Both the position numbers and the translations under genes were made by a program. The notes below the pieces were generated by a model. That model saw nothing but the letters and a program-made list of their open reading frames with translations, was not told where the DNA came from and ran no database searches. A stretch of 36,109 bases of DNA, taken from Flavobacterium laiguense (GTDB lineage Bacteria; Bacteroidota; Bacteroidia; Flavobacteriales; Flavobacteriaceae). The stretch covers positions 1-36,109 of the forward strand of contig NZ_QCZH01000029.1 of NCBI RefSeq assembly GCF_003097655.1. Direction: 5' to 3'. Positions within the stretch are counted from its first letter, which is position 1. Each line of letters starts with the position of its first letter. This document shows positions 23,672 through 32,044 of the stretch, in pieces.

Positions 23672-25219
23672 CTAAAAAGGAACGTCACCGTCATCATCGT
23701 CATCATTATTAAAATTACTTCCGAAAGCCTCATTTGCCGAAGGAAGATTTTTAGTAACAAACGAACTTTCATCATGATTCATACTCGAAGGTAAATCATC
23801 ATAACCACCGCTGTGATCATCTAAATTATCAAATTTACCCAAGTGCCCGATAAACTTCAAACGAACATTTTCTATACCACCATTTCTATGTTTGGCAATC
23901 ATAATCTCGGCTTGTCCGGCAGTTGGAGACGCTTCGTCATCATCCCATTCATCAATTTTGTAATATTCGGGACGGTATAAAAACGATACAATATCGGCAT
24001 CTTGCTCAATCGCCCCAGATTCACGAAGATCCGAAAGCAAAGGCCTTTTACTGGAACCACGCGTTTCTACAGCACGCGATAACTGGGAAAGGGCAATTAC
24101 AGGAACATTCAATTCCTTGGCTAATGCCTTTAAATTTCGAGAGATAGTCGATATTTCCTGCTCTCTATTTCCACCGCCTTTTCCATTCCCTCCAGCTGTC
24201 ATCAATTGCAAATAATCGACAATTATGATTTTAATACCGTGTTGCGAAACCAAACGTCTGGCTTTTGCACGCAAATCGAAGATAGAAAGCGATGGCGTAT
24301 CATCAATAAATAGCGGAGCTTTTTCTAGATTTTTTACTTTAGTACTCAACATTGTCCATTCGTGAGGCTCCAATTTACCTGTACGTAATTTTTCTGAAGA
24401 CAATCCTGTTTCAGACGAAATCAAACGGGTAATCAACTGTACAGATGCCATCTCTAAAGAGAACAAGGCTACTGGATGTCCGTAGTCGATAGCAATATTT
24501 CTAGCCATAGAAAGTACGAACGCCGTTTTTCCCATTGCTGGCCTCGCTGCAATAATAATTAAATCACTAGGTTGCCAGCCTGAGGTAAGCTTGTCTAAAT
24601 TGGTAAAACCAGTCTCGACACCACTCAGTCCTTCCTGCTTGCTAATTTCCTCAATACGTTTCTTGGCTTGTAAAACTAAACTTTGAGCCGTTTCAGAACT
24701 ACGTTTTATATTCCCTTGAGTTACCTCGTATAATTTAGATTCTGCTTGGTCTAATAAATTAAATACATCGGTGGTTTCGTCATACGCATCTTCGATAATT
24801 TCAGAGGATATCCGAATCAAACTGCGCTGAATAAACTTCTGAAGAATAATTCTAGAGTGAAACTCAATGTGAGCCGAAGAGGAAATTTTTTGAGTAAGCT
24901 GAATTAAATAAAAATCGCCTCCGGCTAAGTCTAGCTTGGCATTTTTTCTAAGTTGAGCCGAAACGGTCAATAAATCGATTGGCTGTGTATCGGTAAACAA
25001 CTGAACAATGGCTTCAAAAATATGTTTGTGTGCTTCTTTATAGAAAGCATCTGGTTGCAGGATATCAATTACCTCATCTACTCCTTTTTTATCAATCATC
25101 ATTGCACCAAGCACTGCCTCTTCTAGGTCTAAAACTTGTGGGGGTAATTTTCCTTTTTCAAGGTTTATTATAGTTGTTTTATCCACTTTAATTGGACTTA
25201 TATTCTTGAAATTTTCCAT
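23672..25219 (-). CDS. dnaB: Replicative DNA helicase DnaB
   Basis: The ring helicase that opens the replication fork. Its 515 residues include an N-terminal dimerisation domain (about 20-125), a linker helix region (about 150-195) and the RecA-like motor. Walker A is ARPAMGKTAF (Gly230-Lys231-Thr232), Walker B is IKIIIVDYLQLM, and LSQLSRAVETR and KHRNGG follow. It has no intein. The C-terminal tail is low-complexity and acidic, NNDDDDDGDVPF, much like the acidic tip of SSB (DDDIPF). A relic of this tail is found at 19458-19509. It is transcribed leftward, upstream of the kinase operon but separated by a terminator. Confidence 0.97.
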   Translation of the reverse strand: MENFKNISPIKVDKTTIINLEKGKLPPQVLDLEEAVLGAMMIDKKGVDEVIDILQPDAFYKEAHKHIFEAIVQLFTDTQPIDLLTVSAQLRKNAKLDLAGGDFYLIQLTQKISSSAHIEFHSRIILQKFIQRSLIRISSEIIEDAYDETTDVFNLLDQAESKLYEVTQGNIKRSSETAQSLVLQAKKRIEEISKQEGLSGVETGFTNLDKLTSGWQPSDLIIIAARPAMGKTAFVLSMARNIAIDYGHPVALFSLEMASVQLITRLISSETGLSSEKLRTGKLEPHEWTMLSTKVKNLEKAPLFIDDTPSLSIFDLRAKARRLVSQHGIKIIIVDYLQLMTAGGNGKGGGNREQEISTISRNLKALAKELNVPVIALSQLSRAVETRGSSKRPLLSDLRESGAIEQDADIVSFLYRPEYYKIDEWDDDEASPTAGQAEIMIAKHRNGGIENVRLKFIGHLGKFDNLDDHSGGYDDLPSSMNHDESSFVTKNLPSANEAFGSNFNNDDDDDGDVPF

Positions 25220-25306
25220 GTAGCGAAAGTAACTAAAATTCTAAAAAAATAACTATTGAGTTATTACAATTAATTGTTTATAAGTACTTGTTTTTTGTTT
25301 ATAACC

Positions 25307-25345
25307 AAAAAAAAATCCGAAACGATAAGGCTTCGGATTAAGATC
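25307..25345 (-). terminator. accA terminator
   Basis: Reading leftward, AATCCGAA pairs with TTCGGATT (arms 25315-25322 and 25332-25339), then a run of T (plus-strand A9). It lies between accA and dnaB. Confidence 0.85.
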
Positions 25346-25359
25346 GATAAAGTAAGATT

Positions 25360-26313
25360 TTACTCTTTAAACTCACCCATTTTGCAGTATTTATCCATTC
25401 TTTGAGCGATTAATTCTTCTGTTGATAAGTCTTTAAGTTCATTATAGCCTTTCATGATATATTGACCAACTGTTGTAAAAGTAGTCTCTCTATCATAATG
25501 GGCTCCTCCTAGAGGTTCCGGAATAATATCATCGACTAATTTTTGTTTTTTCATATCGGCTGAAGTTAACTTTAATGCATCTGCAGCCTTCTCTTTATAG
25601 TCCCAGCTTTTCCATAAAATAGAAGAACAAGACTCTGGAGAAATTACAGAATACCAAGTGTTTTCAAGCATATAAACGCGATCTCCAACACCTATTCCCA
25701 ATGCACCTCCCGAAGCGCCTTCACCAACAATAATAGTAATAATAGGCACCTTAAGACGTACCATTTCAAATATATTTCTGGCAATAGCTTCTCCCTGACC
25801 ACGTTCTTCAGCTTCTAATCCTGGATAAGCTCCTGGAGTATCAATCAAAGTAACTACCGGAATACCAAATTTCTCTGCCATTTTCATTAGACGCAAGGCT
25901 TTTCTATACCCTTCTGGATTTGCCATCCCAAAATTTCTATACTGACGCGTTTTGGTATTGTATCCTTTTTGTTGGCCCACAATCATAAAAGATTGTCCGT
26001 CAATTTTCCCTAAACCACCAATCATGGCTTTATCATCTTTAAAACCTCTATCGCCATGTAGCTCTAGAAAAGTTTCTCCACACAACCCCTTGATATGATC
26101 TAAAGTATAAGGTCTACTAGGATGTCTTGATAACTGAACACGTTGCCAGGCCGTTAAGTTTTTATAAATTTGTTTTTTGGTTTCTTCTAATTTCTTATTG
26201 ATTTGCTTACAGGTATTTGTAACGTCAACATCTGACTCTAGACCAATAACAACACATTTATCTAATTGCTCTTCAAGTTCTTTTATTGGAAGCTCAAAAT
26301 CTAAATATTCCAT
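25360..26313 (-). CDS. accA: Acetyl-CoA carboxylase carboxyltransferase subunit alpha
   Basis: Transfers the carboxyl group from biotin to acetyl-CoA, the first committed step of fatty-acid synthesis, together with AccD. The 317 residues match the family. It has the N-terminal coiled-coil helix region (about 5-50), the LSRHPSRPYTLDHI segment (about 62-75), the oxyanion-forming GEGASGGALGIGVGDRV stretch and the SPESCSSILWK signature. A -7 element (plus strand CAAATATA, 26362-26369) lies upstream, so it probably has its own promoter. accD is not in the window, as is common when the subunits are split. Confidence 0.97.
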   Translation of the reverse strand: MEYLDFELPIKELEEQLDKCVVIGLESDVDVTNTCKQINKKLEETKKQIYKNLTAWQRVQLSRHPSRPYTLDHIKGLCGETFLELHGDRGFKDDKAMIGGLGKIDGQSFMIVGQQKGYNTKTRQYRNFGMANPEGYRKALRLMKMAEKFGIPVVTLIDTPGAYPGLEAEERGQGEAIARNIFEMVRLKVPIITIIVGEGASGGALGIGVGDRVYMLENTWYSVISPESCSSILWKSWDYKEKAADALKLTSADMKKQKLVDDIIPEPLGGAHYDRETTFTTVGQYIMKGYNELKDLSTEELIAQRMDKYCKMGEFKE

Positions 26314-26361
26314 AGTATTTGTGCGGTTTTATTATTGTTTTAATTTTTCGTTTCGGAACTG

Positions 26362-26369
26362 CAAATATA
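26362..26369 (-). promoter_or_regulatory. -7 element upstream of accA
   Basis: Plus-strand CAAATATA, a minus-strand TATATTTG, lies 49 nt before the accA ATG. No matching -33 TTG was seen. Confidence 0.4.
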
Positions 26370-26426
26370 AAACTTAATATCGTTCTATACTTATTTTTTT
26401 TAAAAGTGTAAAATAATATCAACTTT

Positions 26427-27317
26427 TCACTCTAGTTTTTCTTCTTTTCTATAGTGTTTAATGACTCCATTTAATATGACTGTTATTACAATTATGACTG
26501 CACCAATGTAGAATTCCGTGCTCATTTTTTCTTTTCCTCCAATAATAAAAAAAGCTAATACAATCCCATAAACAGGTTCTAAATTTGTGGTCAACATCAC
26601 GGTATAAGGAGAAAGTTGTCTCATTACCTGAACAGAGGCCGTAAAGGCATAAGCGGTACAAATAGAAGCCAGAATTAAAATCAAAATCCAATTTTTTGTC
26701 GTCATCACAAAAAAGTCTGCTGTGAATTCACCTTTAAATAAAAAATAGATTGAAATAAATACAAATCCAGCTAAAAATTCATAAAATGAGATTACGGATG
26801 GATCATGGTCTGCTATTAACTTTCCGTTCATTAAAGTAAATAAAACGCCCAGTATTATAGAGACCAATGCCAATAACATTCCATTCCAATAATCAATCTC
26901 TACTTGCATAATTAGTCCTAAACCCGCAATAATGACAAGTCCAAAAAACACTTCGTACCAAAGCACTTTTCGGCCATAAAATATAGGTTCGAGAAGTGAC
27001 GCAAAAAAAGCGCCTAAGGAGAAAACCGACAAGGTTATAGAAACCGTTGAAACTTTTATAGCCTCAAAAAAGAAGATCCAGTGTAGTGCTATTAAAAGAC
27101 CAACAATTATGAACTTAATTAATGATTCGGGAGCTACTTGAAATGATTTTTTTTTGATTCCAATAAAAACAGCAATAAAAACGGATGCAAAAAACATTCG
27201 ATACCAAACCAAAAAATCAGCTTCTATCGTTATTAATGCCCCTAAAATCGCCGTAAAACCCCAAATAAAAACAATGAAGTGTAAACTAAGGTAACTTTTT
27301 AAATTATCGTTTGGCAT
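26427..27317 (-). CDS. EamA/DMT-family transporter
   Basis: A 296-residue inner-membrane protein with ten hydrophobic segments arranged as two five-helix EamA repeats (about 8-140 and 150-285). Typical words are LHFIVFIWGFTAILG in the first helix and LEPVYGIVLAFFIIGGKE near the end of the second repeat. The family exports or imports amino acids and other metabolites; the substrate cannot be read from the sequence. Its ATG overlaps the 3' end of the LptF/G-type gene by 14 nt, so the two are translationally coupled. Confidence 0.9.
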   Translation of the reverse strand: MPNDNLKSYLSLHFIVFIWGFTAILGALITIEADFLVWYRMFFASVFIAVFIGIKKKSFQVAPESLIKFIIVGLLIALHWIFFFEAIKVSTVSITLSVFSLGAFFASLLEPIFYGRKVLWYEVFFGLVIIAGLGLIMQVEIDYWNGMLLALVSIILGVLFTLMNGKLIADHDPSVISFYEFLAGFVFISIYFLFKGEFTADFFVMTTKNWILILILASICTAYAFTASVQVMRQLSPYTVMLTTNLEPVYGIVLAFFIIGGKEKMSTEFYIGAVIIVITVILNGVIKHYRKEEKLE

Positions 27318-28395
27318 TCCGTAATAAATAAATGGCTAAAATTCCGAAAACTATATTGGGCAGCCAAACTGCCAATAAAGGCGAAAATGAAGATTTCTCG
27401 GCTAACACTCCAAAAATTTTGTCAAAAAACACAAATGAAAATGCCACCGCAATTCCAATAGCCAAATTGACACCCATCCCTCCTCTTCGCTTCATTGAAG
27501 ATACAGAAACTGCTATAATCGTTAGGATAAATGCCGATACCGGAACACTGTATTTTTTGTACAAAACAACCAGATAGACATTAATATTAGAAGATCCCCG
27601 CTTTCTTTCTTTATCAATAAAAGCATTCAGTTCCCCTAGGCTTAATGTTTCTGCGATATACACCACAGGAGCCAAATCCTCCAGATCAAAACTAAATTTC
27701 ATCTTCTTTTCGGGTGATTTTTCGATCACATCTCCTTCTGACCCTACTATCCTTTTTGTGTAATCGTATAAAGAATAAGTCTTGTCTTTTGGATTCCATT
27801 TTATTCTACTGGCCGTAATTTTATATTCTAATTTTTCTTTATTAAACTTTTCCAAAGAGAAATTAAAAGCCATTTGAGACTCATTATTAAAACTATTGAC
27901 ATAGATAAACTCATTGTCACTTATTTGTCGATACACATCGGTGTTATCGCCTCGCATGAGTTCCTTTCCGTTGCTTCTTAAATAGGTGTACCTGAAATTA
28001 TTATAGCCTTCATTTGAAACCGGAACCACAAAAAACCCCATGAGCATTACTAACACACACACTATAGAAGCCCCAATGATATAAGGCCTCATAAATCTAG
28101 TAAAAGAAATCCCGGAACTTAAAATAGCAATAATTTCGGTGTCATTTGCCAATTTTGAGGTAAACCAAATGACCGATATAAACAAAAATATCGGAAAAAG
28201 ATTATTCATAAAGTAAATCGTAAAATGATAATAATAAATGGCAATCTTTAAAACTGGCACATCATTCGAGATCATTTTATTGATTTTTTCCGAAATATCT
28301 ATAATAATTCCAATAGGAGCAAACAACAAAAGCATTACCGCAAAAGTGGCTAAATATCTCTTAAGTATATATTTGTCAATTATTGTTAATTTCAT
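27304..28395 (-). CDS. LptF/LptG-family permease
   Basis: A 363-residue membrane protein of the YjgP/YjgQ family, the membrane part of the ABC machine that pulls lipopolysaccharide out of the inner membrane. Two or three helices at the N-terminus (about 12-125) and three at the C-terminus (about 270-360) flank a periplasmic beta-jellyroll (about 130-265). The opening MKLTIIDKYILKRYLATF and the final RRGGMGVNLAIGIAVAFSFVFFDKIF stretch are typical. LptF and LptG cannot be separated by eye. It lies downstream of tgt, an arrangement I recall from other Bacteroidota. Confidence 0.9.
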   Translation of the reverse strand: MKLTIIDKYILKRYLATFAVMLLLFAPIGIIIDISEKINKMISNDVPVLKIAIYYYHFTIYFMNNLFPIFLFISVIWFTSKLANDTEIIAILSSGISFTRFMRPYIIGASIVCVLVMLMGFFVVPVSNEGYNNFRYTYLRSNGKELMRGDNTDVYRQISDNEFIYVNSFNNESQMAFNFSLEKFNKEKLEYKITASRIKWNPKDKTYSLYDYTKRIVGSEGDVIEKSPEKKMKFSFDLEDLAPVVYIAETLSLGELNAFIDKERKRGSSNINVYLVVLYKKYSVPVSAFILTIIAVSVSSMKRRGGMGVNLAIGIAVAFSFVFFDKIFGVLAEKSSFSPLLAVWLPNIVFGILAIYLLRNAKR

Positions 28396-28519
28396 AAATT
28401 GAAGTTAGAGGTTAGAAGGTTATGAGTTTAGAAGTTTAAAAGTTAAGGCGTTTAGGAGCTAATACTCTTTAAACTTTTAAATCCTTAAACTTCTAAACCC
28501 TTTAAACTCCTAAACTTTT
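28396..28519. repeat. AGTTTA/TAAACT-rich low-complexity spacer
   Basis: The tgt-lpt gap is built of short words such as GTTTAGAAG, GTTTAAAAG, CTTTAAACTT and CCTAAACTT. They occur first in one strand sense and then in the other, so the spacer can fold into an imperfect hairpin. Similar words occur in the infC-rpmI gap (about 3558-3590). Confidence 0.5.
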
Positions 28520-29650
28520 TTACAATCGTTGGCTCATGTTTTTCACCATCATCTCTTTCCAGGTCACAAAATCACCTGCTAAGATATGCTTTCTGGCTTC
28601 ACGTACCAACCACATATAGAACCCAAGATTGTGTATGGTTGCAATTTGCTTACCCAAGTATTCATTGGCAGCAAACAAGTGACGCAAATACGCTTTGGTA
28701 TATTCGGTATCCACAAAGGTTATTCCCATTTCATCTACTGGAGAAAAATCGGCTTCCCATTTTTTGTTCTTAATATTAATGGTTCCGTTGGCGGTAAACA
28801 ACATTCCGTTTCTGGCGTTACGCGTAGGCATCACACAATCGAACATATCAATTCCAAGTGCAATATTTTCCAGAATATTGATTGGAGTTCCCACTCCCAT
28901 AAGGTATCTAGGCTTGTCTTCGGGTAAGATTTCACAAACCACTTCGGTCATGGCATACATTTCTTCTGCTGGTTCCCCAACCGAAAGTCCACCAATGGCA
29001 TTTCCTTGTTGATTGGAATTGGCAATATATTCTGCCGATTGCCTTCTCAAATCTTTATAGGTACTTCCTTGTATAATTGGGAAAAAAGTTTGATCGTAAC
29101 CGTATTTCACAGGTACTTTCTCCAAATGATTGATACAGCGATCCAACCAACGGTGGGTCATGTGCATCGAGCGTTGTGCATAGCGATAATCACACGGATA
29201 AGGCGTACATTCATCAAAAGCCATGATAATATCGGCTCCAATGGTACGTTGAATTTCCATCACATTCTCTGGAGTAAACACATGATAAGAACCATCAATA
29301 TGCGATTTAAACTTCACTCCTTCTTCCTTAATTTTTCTGTTCGCCGAAAGAGAATACACTTGATACCCTCCAGAATCGGTCAAAATATTACGGTCCCAGT
29401 TCATGAATTTATGCAACCCACCCGCTTTCTCAATGATTTCGGTTTGTGGACGCAAGTACAAATGGTACGTATTTCCGAGAATAATATCCGGATTTATATC
29501 TTGTTTCAACTCCCGTTGGTGTACCCCTTTTACTGAGGCAACCGTACCCACAGGCATAAAAATTGGCGTTTCAATCACACCGTGATCAGTAGTAATGCTT
29601 CCCGCACGTGCTTTCGATTGCGGATCTGTCTTTAATAAGTCAAACTTCAT
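28520..29650 (-). CDS. tgt: tRNA-guanine transglycosylase lacking the zinc cysteines
   Basis: Exchanges guanine-34 for the queuosine precursor preQ1 in tRNAs for Asp, Asn, His and Tyr. The 376 residues match the bacterial enzyme. Active-site residues are present: Asp92 in DSGGYQV, Asp146 in AFDECTPYP, and nucleophile Asp271 in FDCVMPTRNARNG. The usual CxCxxC zinc ligands that should lie near 303-318 are missing: the segment reads FSPVDEMGITFVDTEYTKAYL and no cysteine follows residue 272. His340 in TIHNL, the fourth ligand, is kept. Either zinc is dispensable here or the fold is stabilised otherwise. A near-consensus promoter lies directly upstream. Confidence 0.95.
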   Translation of the reverse strand: MKFDLLKTDPQSKARAGSITTDHGVIETPIFMPVGTVASVKGVHQRELKQDINPDIILGNTYHLYLRPQTEIIEKAGGLHKFMNWDRNILTDSGGYQVYSLSANRKIKEEGVKFKSHIDGSYHVFTPENVMEIQRTIGADIIMAFDECTPYPCDYRYAQRSMHMTHRWLDRCINHLEKVPVKYGYDQTFFPIIQGSTYKDLRRQSAEYIANSNQQGNAIGGLSVGEPAEEMYAMTEVVCEILPEDKPRYLMGVGTPINILENIALGIDMFDCVMPTRNARNGMLFTANGTINIKNKKWEADFSPVDEMGITFVDTEYTKAYLRHLFAANEYLGKQIATIHNLGFYMWLVREARKHILAGDFVTWKEMMVKNMSQRL

Positions 29651-29682
29651 ATAGGCTTTTTTCTCCCGACCGTTCGGGACGG

Positions 29683-29713
29683 CAAAGATAGGTTAATTTG
29701 AAACCCCCATCAA
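29683..29713 (-). promoter_or_regulatory. tgt promoter
   Basis: Plus-strand CAAAGATA (29683-29690) is a minus-strand TATCTTTG; CAA (29711-29713) supplies TTG with a 20-nt spacer. An inverted repeat TCCCGA-CCGT-TCGGGA lies within the leader, between the -7 element and the tgt ATG. Confidence 0.65.
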
Positions 29714-30114
29714 AAAATATTTTTCTTCCGATGAAATGATAGAGTTGGGTTCATGACAACCAAAATTTAAATACTTTTTCGAAAGAAAATCAGATAATTA
29801 CTAATTTTAAAAATGTTTTGTTTTGACTATATGAATGCTTTTTTGTTGTAATCCTAAAAATGAATATTTTAAAAAATTAAAGCCATACGAAAAACCATTT
29901 GGGCGTAACCCCATTAGAAAAAAGGGCCTACTCTTAACAGCGAATATTCGGCCCTTTATCCTAATGCGGTCGGGCTATCCATGCTACTTCGGTAGCTTAT
30001 TCCTATCCCTTACGCAGAAAAACTGCACAACCAGATCTTTGATTTTTCATTCATTTTTTTTCAAAAATATTTATATATGTAACAAAAATCACTCTACAGC
30101 CTTAATTTCTGTTG
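29714..30114. other. Non-coding gap before the rhodanese pair
   Basis: No credible gene. It contains structured repeat copy A (29901-30016). An open frame across the repeat (29835-30254) has no recognisable protein and overlaps the first rhodanese out of frame. Confidence 0.6.
29901..30016 (+). repeat. Structured intergenic repeat, copy A
   Basis: It runs from GGGCGTAACC to CTATCCCTTACGCA. CATTAG and AAGGGCC pair with GGCCCTTT and CTAATG, and a TGCTACTTCGGTAGC hairpin follows. It matches 30800-30929 in reverse orientation in sequence and in fold. The element type is familiar from Flavobacterium intergenic regions. No coding potential. Confidence 0.75.
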
Positions 30115-30122
30115 TAATTTTG
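30115..30122 (+). promoter_or_regulatory. -7 element upstream of the rhodanese pair
   Basis: TAATTTTG matches TANNTTTG, 34 nt before the first rhodanese ATG. No clear -33 TTG is present at 17-23 nt. Confidence 0.45.
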
Positions 30123-30156
30123 CACTATAGAACAACACTCTTTAAAACTAATCTCT

Positions 30157-30435
30157 ATGACTTTAGAAAATATAATAAAAGAAAAACTAGGCACAATTGT
30201 AGATGTACGAACACGGGAGGAATTCAGTGGCGGGCACGTTGTTGGGTCGATTAATATACCCTTGAATGAAGTTCAAGACCGGTTCGAAGAAATACAAAAC
30301 CTAAAATCGCCTTTGGTTCTTTGTTGCGCCTCCGGAAACCGAAGCGGACAAGCACAGCATTTTCTTTCTCAAAAAGAAATCGACTGTCATAATGGAGGTT
30401 CATGGCTGGATGTCAATTATTATCAATCCAAATAA
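30157..30435 (+). CDS. Single-domain rhodanese-like protein 1
   Basis: A 92-residue rhodanese, likely a sulfurtransferase that carries sulfur as a cysteine persulfide. The active-site loop Cys57-Ala-Ser-Gly-Asn-Arg lies in LVLCCASGNRSG. The other family marks are IVDVRTREEFSGGHVVGSINIP (shown here as two adjoining parts, IVDVRTREEF and SGGHVVGSINIP) and the C-terminal NGGSWLDV. There is no signal peptide, so it is cytoplasmic. The second rhodanese starts 8 nt after its stop; the two form a small operon enclosed by inverted repeats. Confidence 0.92.
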   Translation: MTLENIIKEKLGTIVDVRTREEFSGGHVVGSINIPLNEVQDRFEEIQNLKSPLVLCCASGNRSGQAQHFLSQKEIDCHNGGSWLDVNYYQSK

Positions 30436-30443
30436 AAAACAAG

Positions 30444-30758
30444 ATGTTAAACAGACTAAAAAAAATATTCGGTTTCGGATCTACTGTAGATTATGCCGCC
30501 CTTGTAAAACAAGGCGCCATTATCTTGGACGTGCGAAGCAAGGTAGAATATGCCAGCGGACATATAGAAGGTTCCATAAACATCCCTGTAGATGTTTTGA
30601 AAAATAGTTTATCTCAATTGAAAGACAAAAATAAACCCATTATCACTTGTTGCGCCTCGGGAATGCGAAGCGCAAGAGCAAAAAATATCCTTAAAACCCA
30701 TGGTTATATAGATGTTCACAATGGTGATGGATGGAGAAGTCTTCAAAGTAAAATATAA
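30444..30758 (+). CDS. Single-domain rhodanese-like protein 2
   Basis: A 104-residue rhodanese with a short basic N-terminal extension (MLNRLKKIFGFGST). The active-site loop is Cys70-Ala-Ser-Gly-Met-Arg in ITCCASGMRSARAK; ILDVRSKVEYASGHIEGSIN carries the conserved Asp/Arg and Gly-His. A start at 30402 would overlap the first gene in another frame and add residues foreign to the family; the ATG at 30444 leaves an 8-nt gap and is preferred. The pair differ at the residue after Gly in the loop (Asn versus Met), which may change substrate preference. Confidence 0.92.
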   Translation: MLNRLKKIFGFGSTVDYAALVKQGAIILDVRSKVEYASGHIEGSINIPVDVLKNSLSQLKDKNKPIITCCASGMRSARAKNILKTHGYIDVHNGDGWRSLQSKI

Positions 30759-31042
30759 AAGAGCTTGTTCATTGAACTAAATATCTAAGTTTTACGGTTT
30801 GCGTGAGGGATAGAAGCTAGCTACCGAAGTAGCGCGTCCCGATAGCTATCGGGAAGCCCGACACCATAAGCAAAAGGGGCGACTAAGCGGTAACACTAGT
30901 CAGCCCCTTTTTCTTATGGTGGCACGCCCAGATGAAGTCAGATTGCAGATTTTAGATTTGACCTCTTCGACTGCACACAAAGTACTATTTTGAAGTTGTC
31001 ATTGATATTGCTATTGTTTTTTGAAATTGCCACTGAAATCAT
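30759..31042. other. Gap between rhodanese 2 and the transketolase promoter
   Basis: Apart from structured repeat copy B (30800-30929), the gap holds only short AT-rich sequence. No gene was seen. Confidence 0.6.
30800..30929 (-). repeat. Structured intergenic repeat, copy B (inverted)
   Basis: On the minus strand it runs from GGGCGTGCC to CTATCCCTCACGCA, as copy A does on the plus strand. The fold is stronger: CACCATAAG (30862-30870) with CTTATGGTG (30913-30921), then AAAAGGGGC with GCCCCTTTT. A perfect 18-nt palindrome TCCCGATAGCTATCGGGA (30837-30854) has been gained relative to copy A. The TACTTCGGTA hairpin is shared. Confidence 0.8.
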
Positions 31043-31073
31043 TTGTCTTACGCCAAAATAAAAATTACTTTTG
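31043..31073 (+). promoter_or_regulatory. Transketolase promoter
   Basis: TTG (31043-31045), a 20-nt spacer and TACTTTTG (31066-31073) match the consensus. The leader to the ATG at 31099 is about 20 nt. This decides against the upstream in-frame start at 31021. Confidence 0.75.
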
Positions 31074-31098
31074 CAGCAGTTTAACTTTTACACACACA

Positions 31099-31953
31099 AT
31101 GAAGCCTAACACACAACAATTAAACGATTTAACTATCCAAGTAAGAAGAGATATTCTTCGAATGGTTCATGCTGTCAATTCAGGTCACCCAGGGGGATCT
31201 CTAGGATGTACTGAATTTCTGGTAGCCTTGTACCAAAACCTTATGGATCGCAAAAAAGGATTTGACATGGACGGAATTGGAGAAGATCTTTTTTTCCTAT
31301 CAAACGGTCACATTTCACCTGTATTTTACAGCGTTTTGGCAAGAAGCGGTTATTTTCCAGTAAAGGAATTAGCAACTTTCCGTCTTATTAATTCAAGATT
31401 ACAAGGACACCCAACAACTCATGATAATTTACCAGGGGTGCGTATCGCATCTGGATCATTGGGTCAAGGATTGTCTGTAGGAATTGGTGCTGCACAGGCT
31501 AAAAAGCTAAACGGTGACAACCATATCATTTACACCCTTCACGGTGATGGTGAATTACAGGAAGGTCAAAACTGGGAAGCAATCATGTATGCTTCTGCCA
31601 AAAAAGTAGACAACCTTATTGCGACCATTGACCTTAACGGAAAACAAATTGACGGAACTACCGACGAAGTTTTATGTATGGGAAGTATCCGTGCTAAATT
31701 TGAAGCTTTTGATTGGGACGTTCTTGAAATCACAGAAGGAAACAACATAGAGGCTATTATTGCAGGTATGAACGATGCTAAATCAAGAACAGGAAAAGGG
31801 AAACCGGTTTGTGTATTATTGCACACTGAAATGGGTAATGGTGTAGATTTCATGATGAACACTCATGCTTGGCACGGAAAAGCGCCTAATGATGCGCAAC
31901 TTGAAAATGCTCTAGCTCAAAACTATAATAGAGGTGGCGAACTAGACTACTAG
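31099..31953 (+). CDS. Transketolase, N-terminal (thiamine-diphosphate) subunit
   Basis: First half of a two-gene transketolase of the pentose phosphate pathway. The 284 residues bind thiamine diphosphate: the family words HAVNSGHPGGSLGCTEF (near residue 25), GSLGQGLSVGIGAAQAKK and the GDGELQEGQNWEA motif with its later Asn (LIATIDLNGKQIDG) are all present. The ATG at 31099 (MKPNTQQLND) is chosen because the promoter's -7 box at 31066-31073 lies downstream of the alternative start at 31021. The C-terminal subunit begins 91 nt downstream. Confidence 0.94.
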   Translation: MKPNTQQLNDLTIQVRRDILRMVHAVNSGHPGGSLGCTEFLVALYQNLMDRKKGFDMDGIGEDLFFLSNGHISPVFYSVLARSGYFPVKELATFRLINSRLQGHPTTHDNLPGVRIASGSLGQGLSVGIGAAQAKKLNGDNHIIYTLHGDGELQEGQNWEAIMYASAKKVDNLIATIDLNGKQIDGTTDEVLCMGSIRAKFEAFDWDVLEITEGNNIEAIIAGMNDAKSRTGKGKPVCVLLHTEMGNGVDFMMNTHAWHGKAPNDAQLENALAQNYNRGGELDY

Positions 31954-31996
31954 ATTTTTGATTGAAGATTAACGATTTTTGATTTTAGATTTAAAA

Positions 31997-32020
31997 CTTA
32001 GTGTCTTAGTGCCTTAGTGG
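31997..32020 (+). repeat. Three tandem 8-mers CTTAGTGN
   Basis: CTTAGTGT, CTTAGTGC and CTTAGTGG follow one another in the gap between the two transketolase genes. Such words are common in Bacteroidota intergenic DNA in my experience. No function can be assigned. Confidence 0.6.
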
Positions 32021-32044
32021 CTCAAGACCTTTAAAAGAAAAATA

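Noticed and set aside
29006..29536. A 176-residue open frame opposite tgt
   Set aside because: It is entirely antisense to a well-supported gene and has no recognisable protein features.
29835..30254. A 139-residue open frame ahead of the rhodanese pair
   Set aside because: It spans structured repeat copy A and overlaps rhodanese 1 in another frame; no protein family is visible.
29901..30929. An insertion sequence or composite transposon around the rhodaneses
   Set aside because: There is no transposase and no target-site duplication was seen; the inverted elements are structured repeats, so only the geometry is reported.
31021..31098. A 26-residue extension of the transketolase N-terminal subunit
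   Set aside because: The consensus promoter at 31043-31073 lies inside it, and the family N-terminus begins at 31099.
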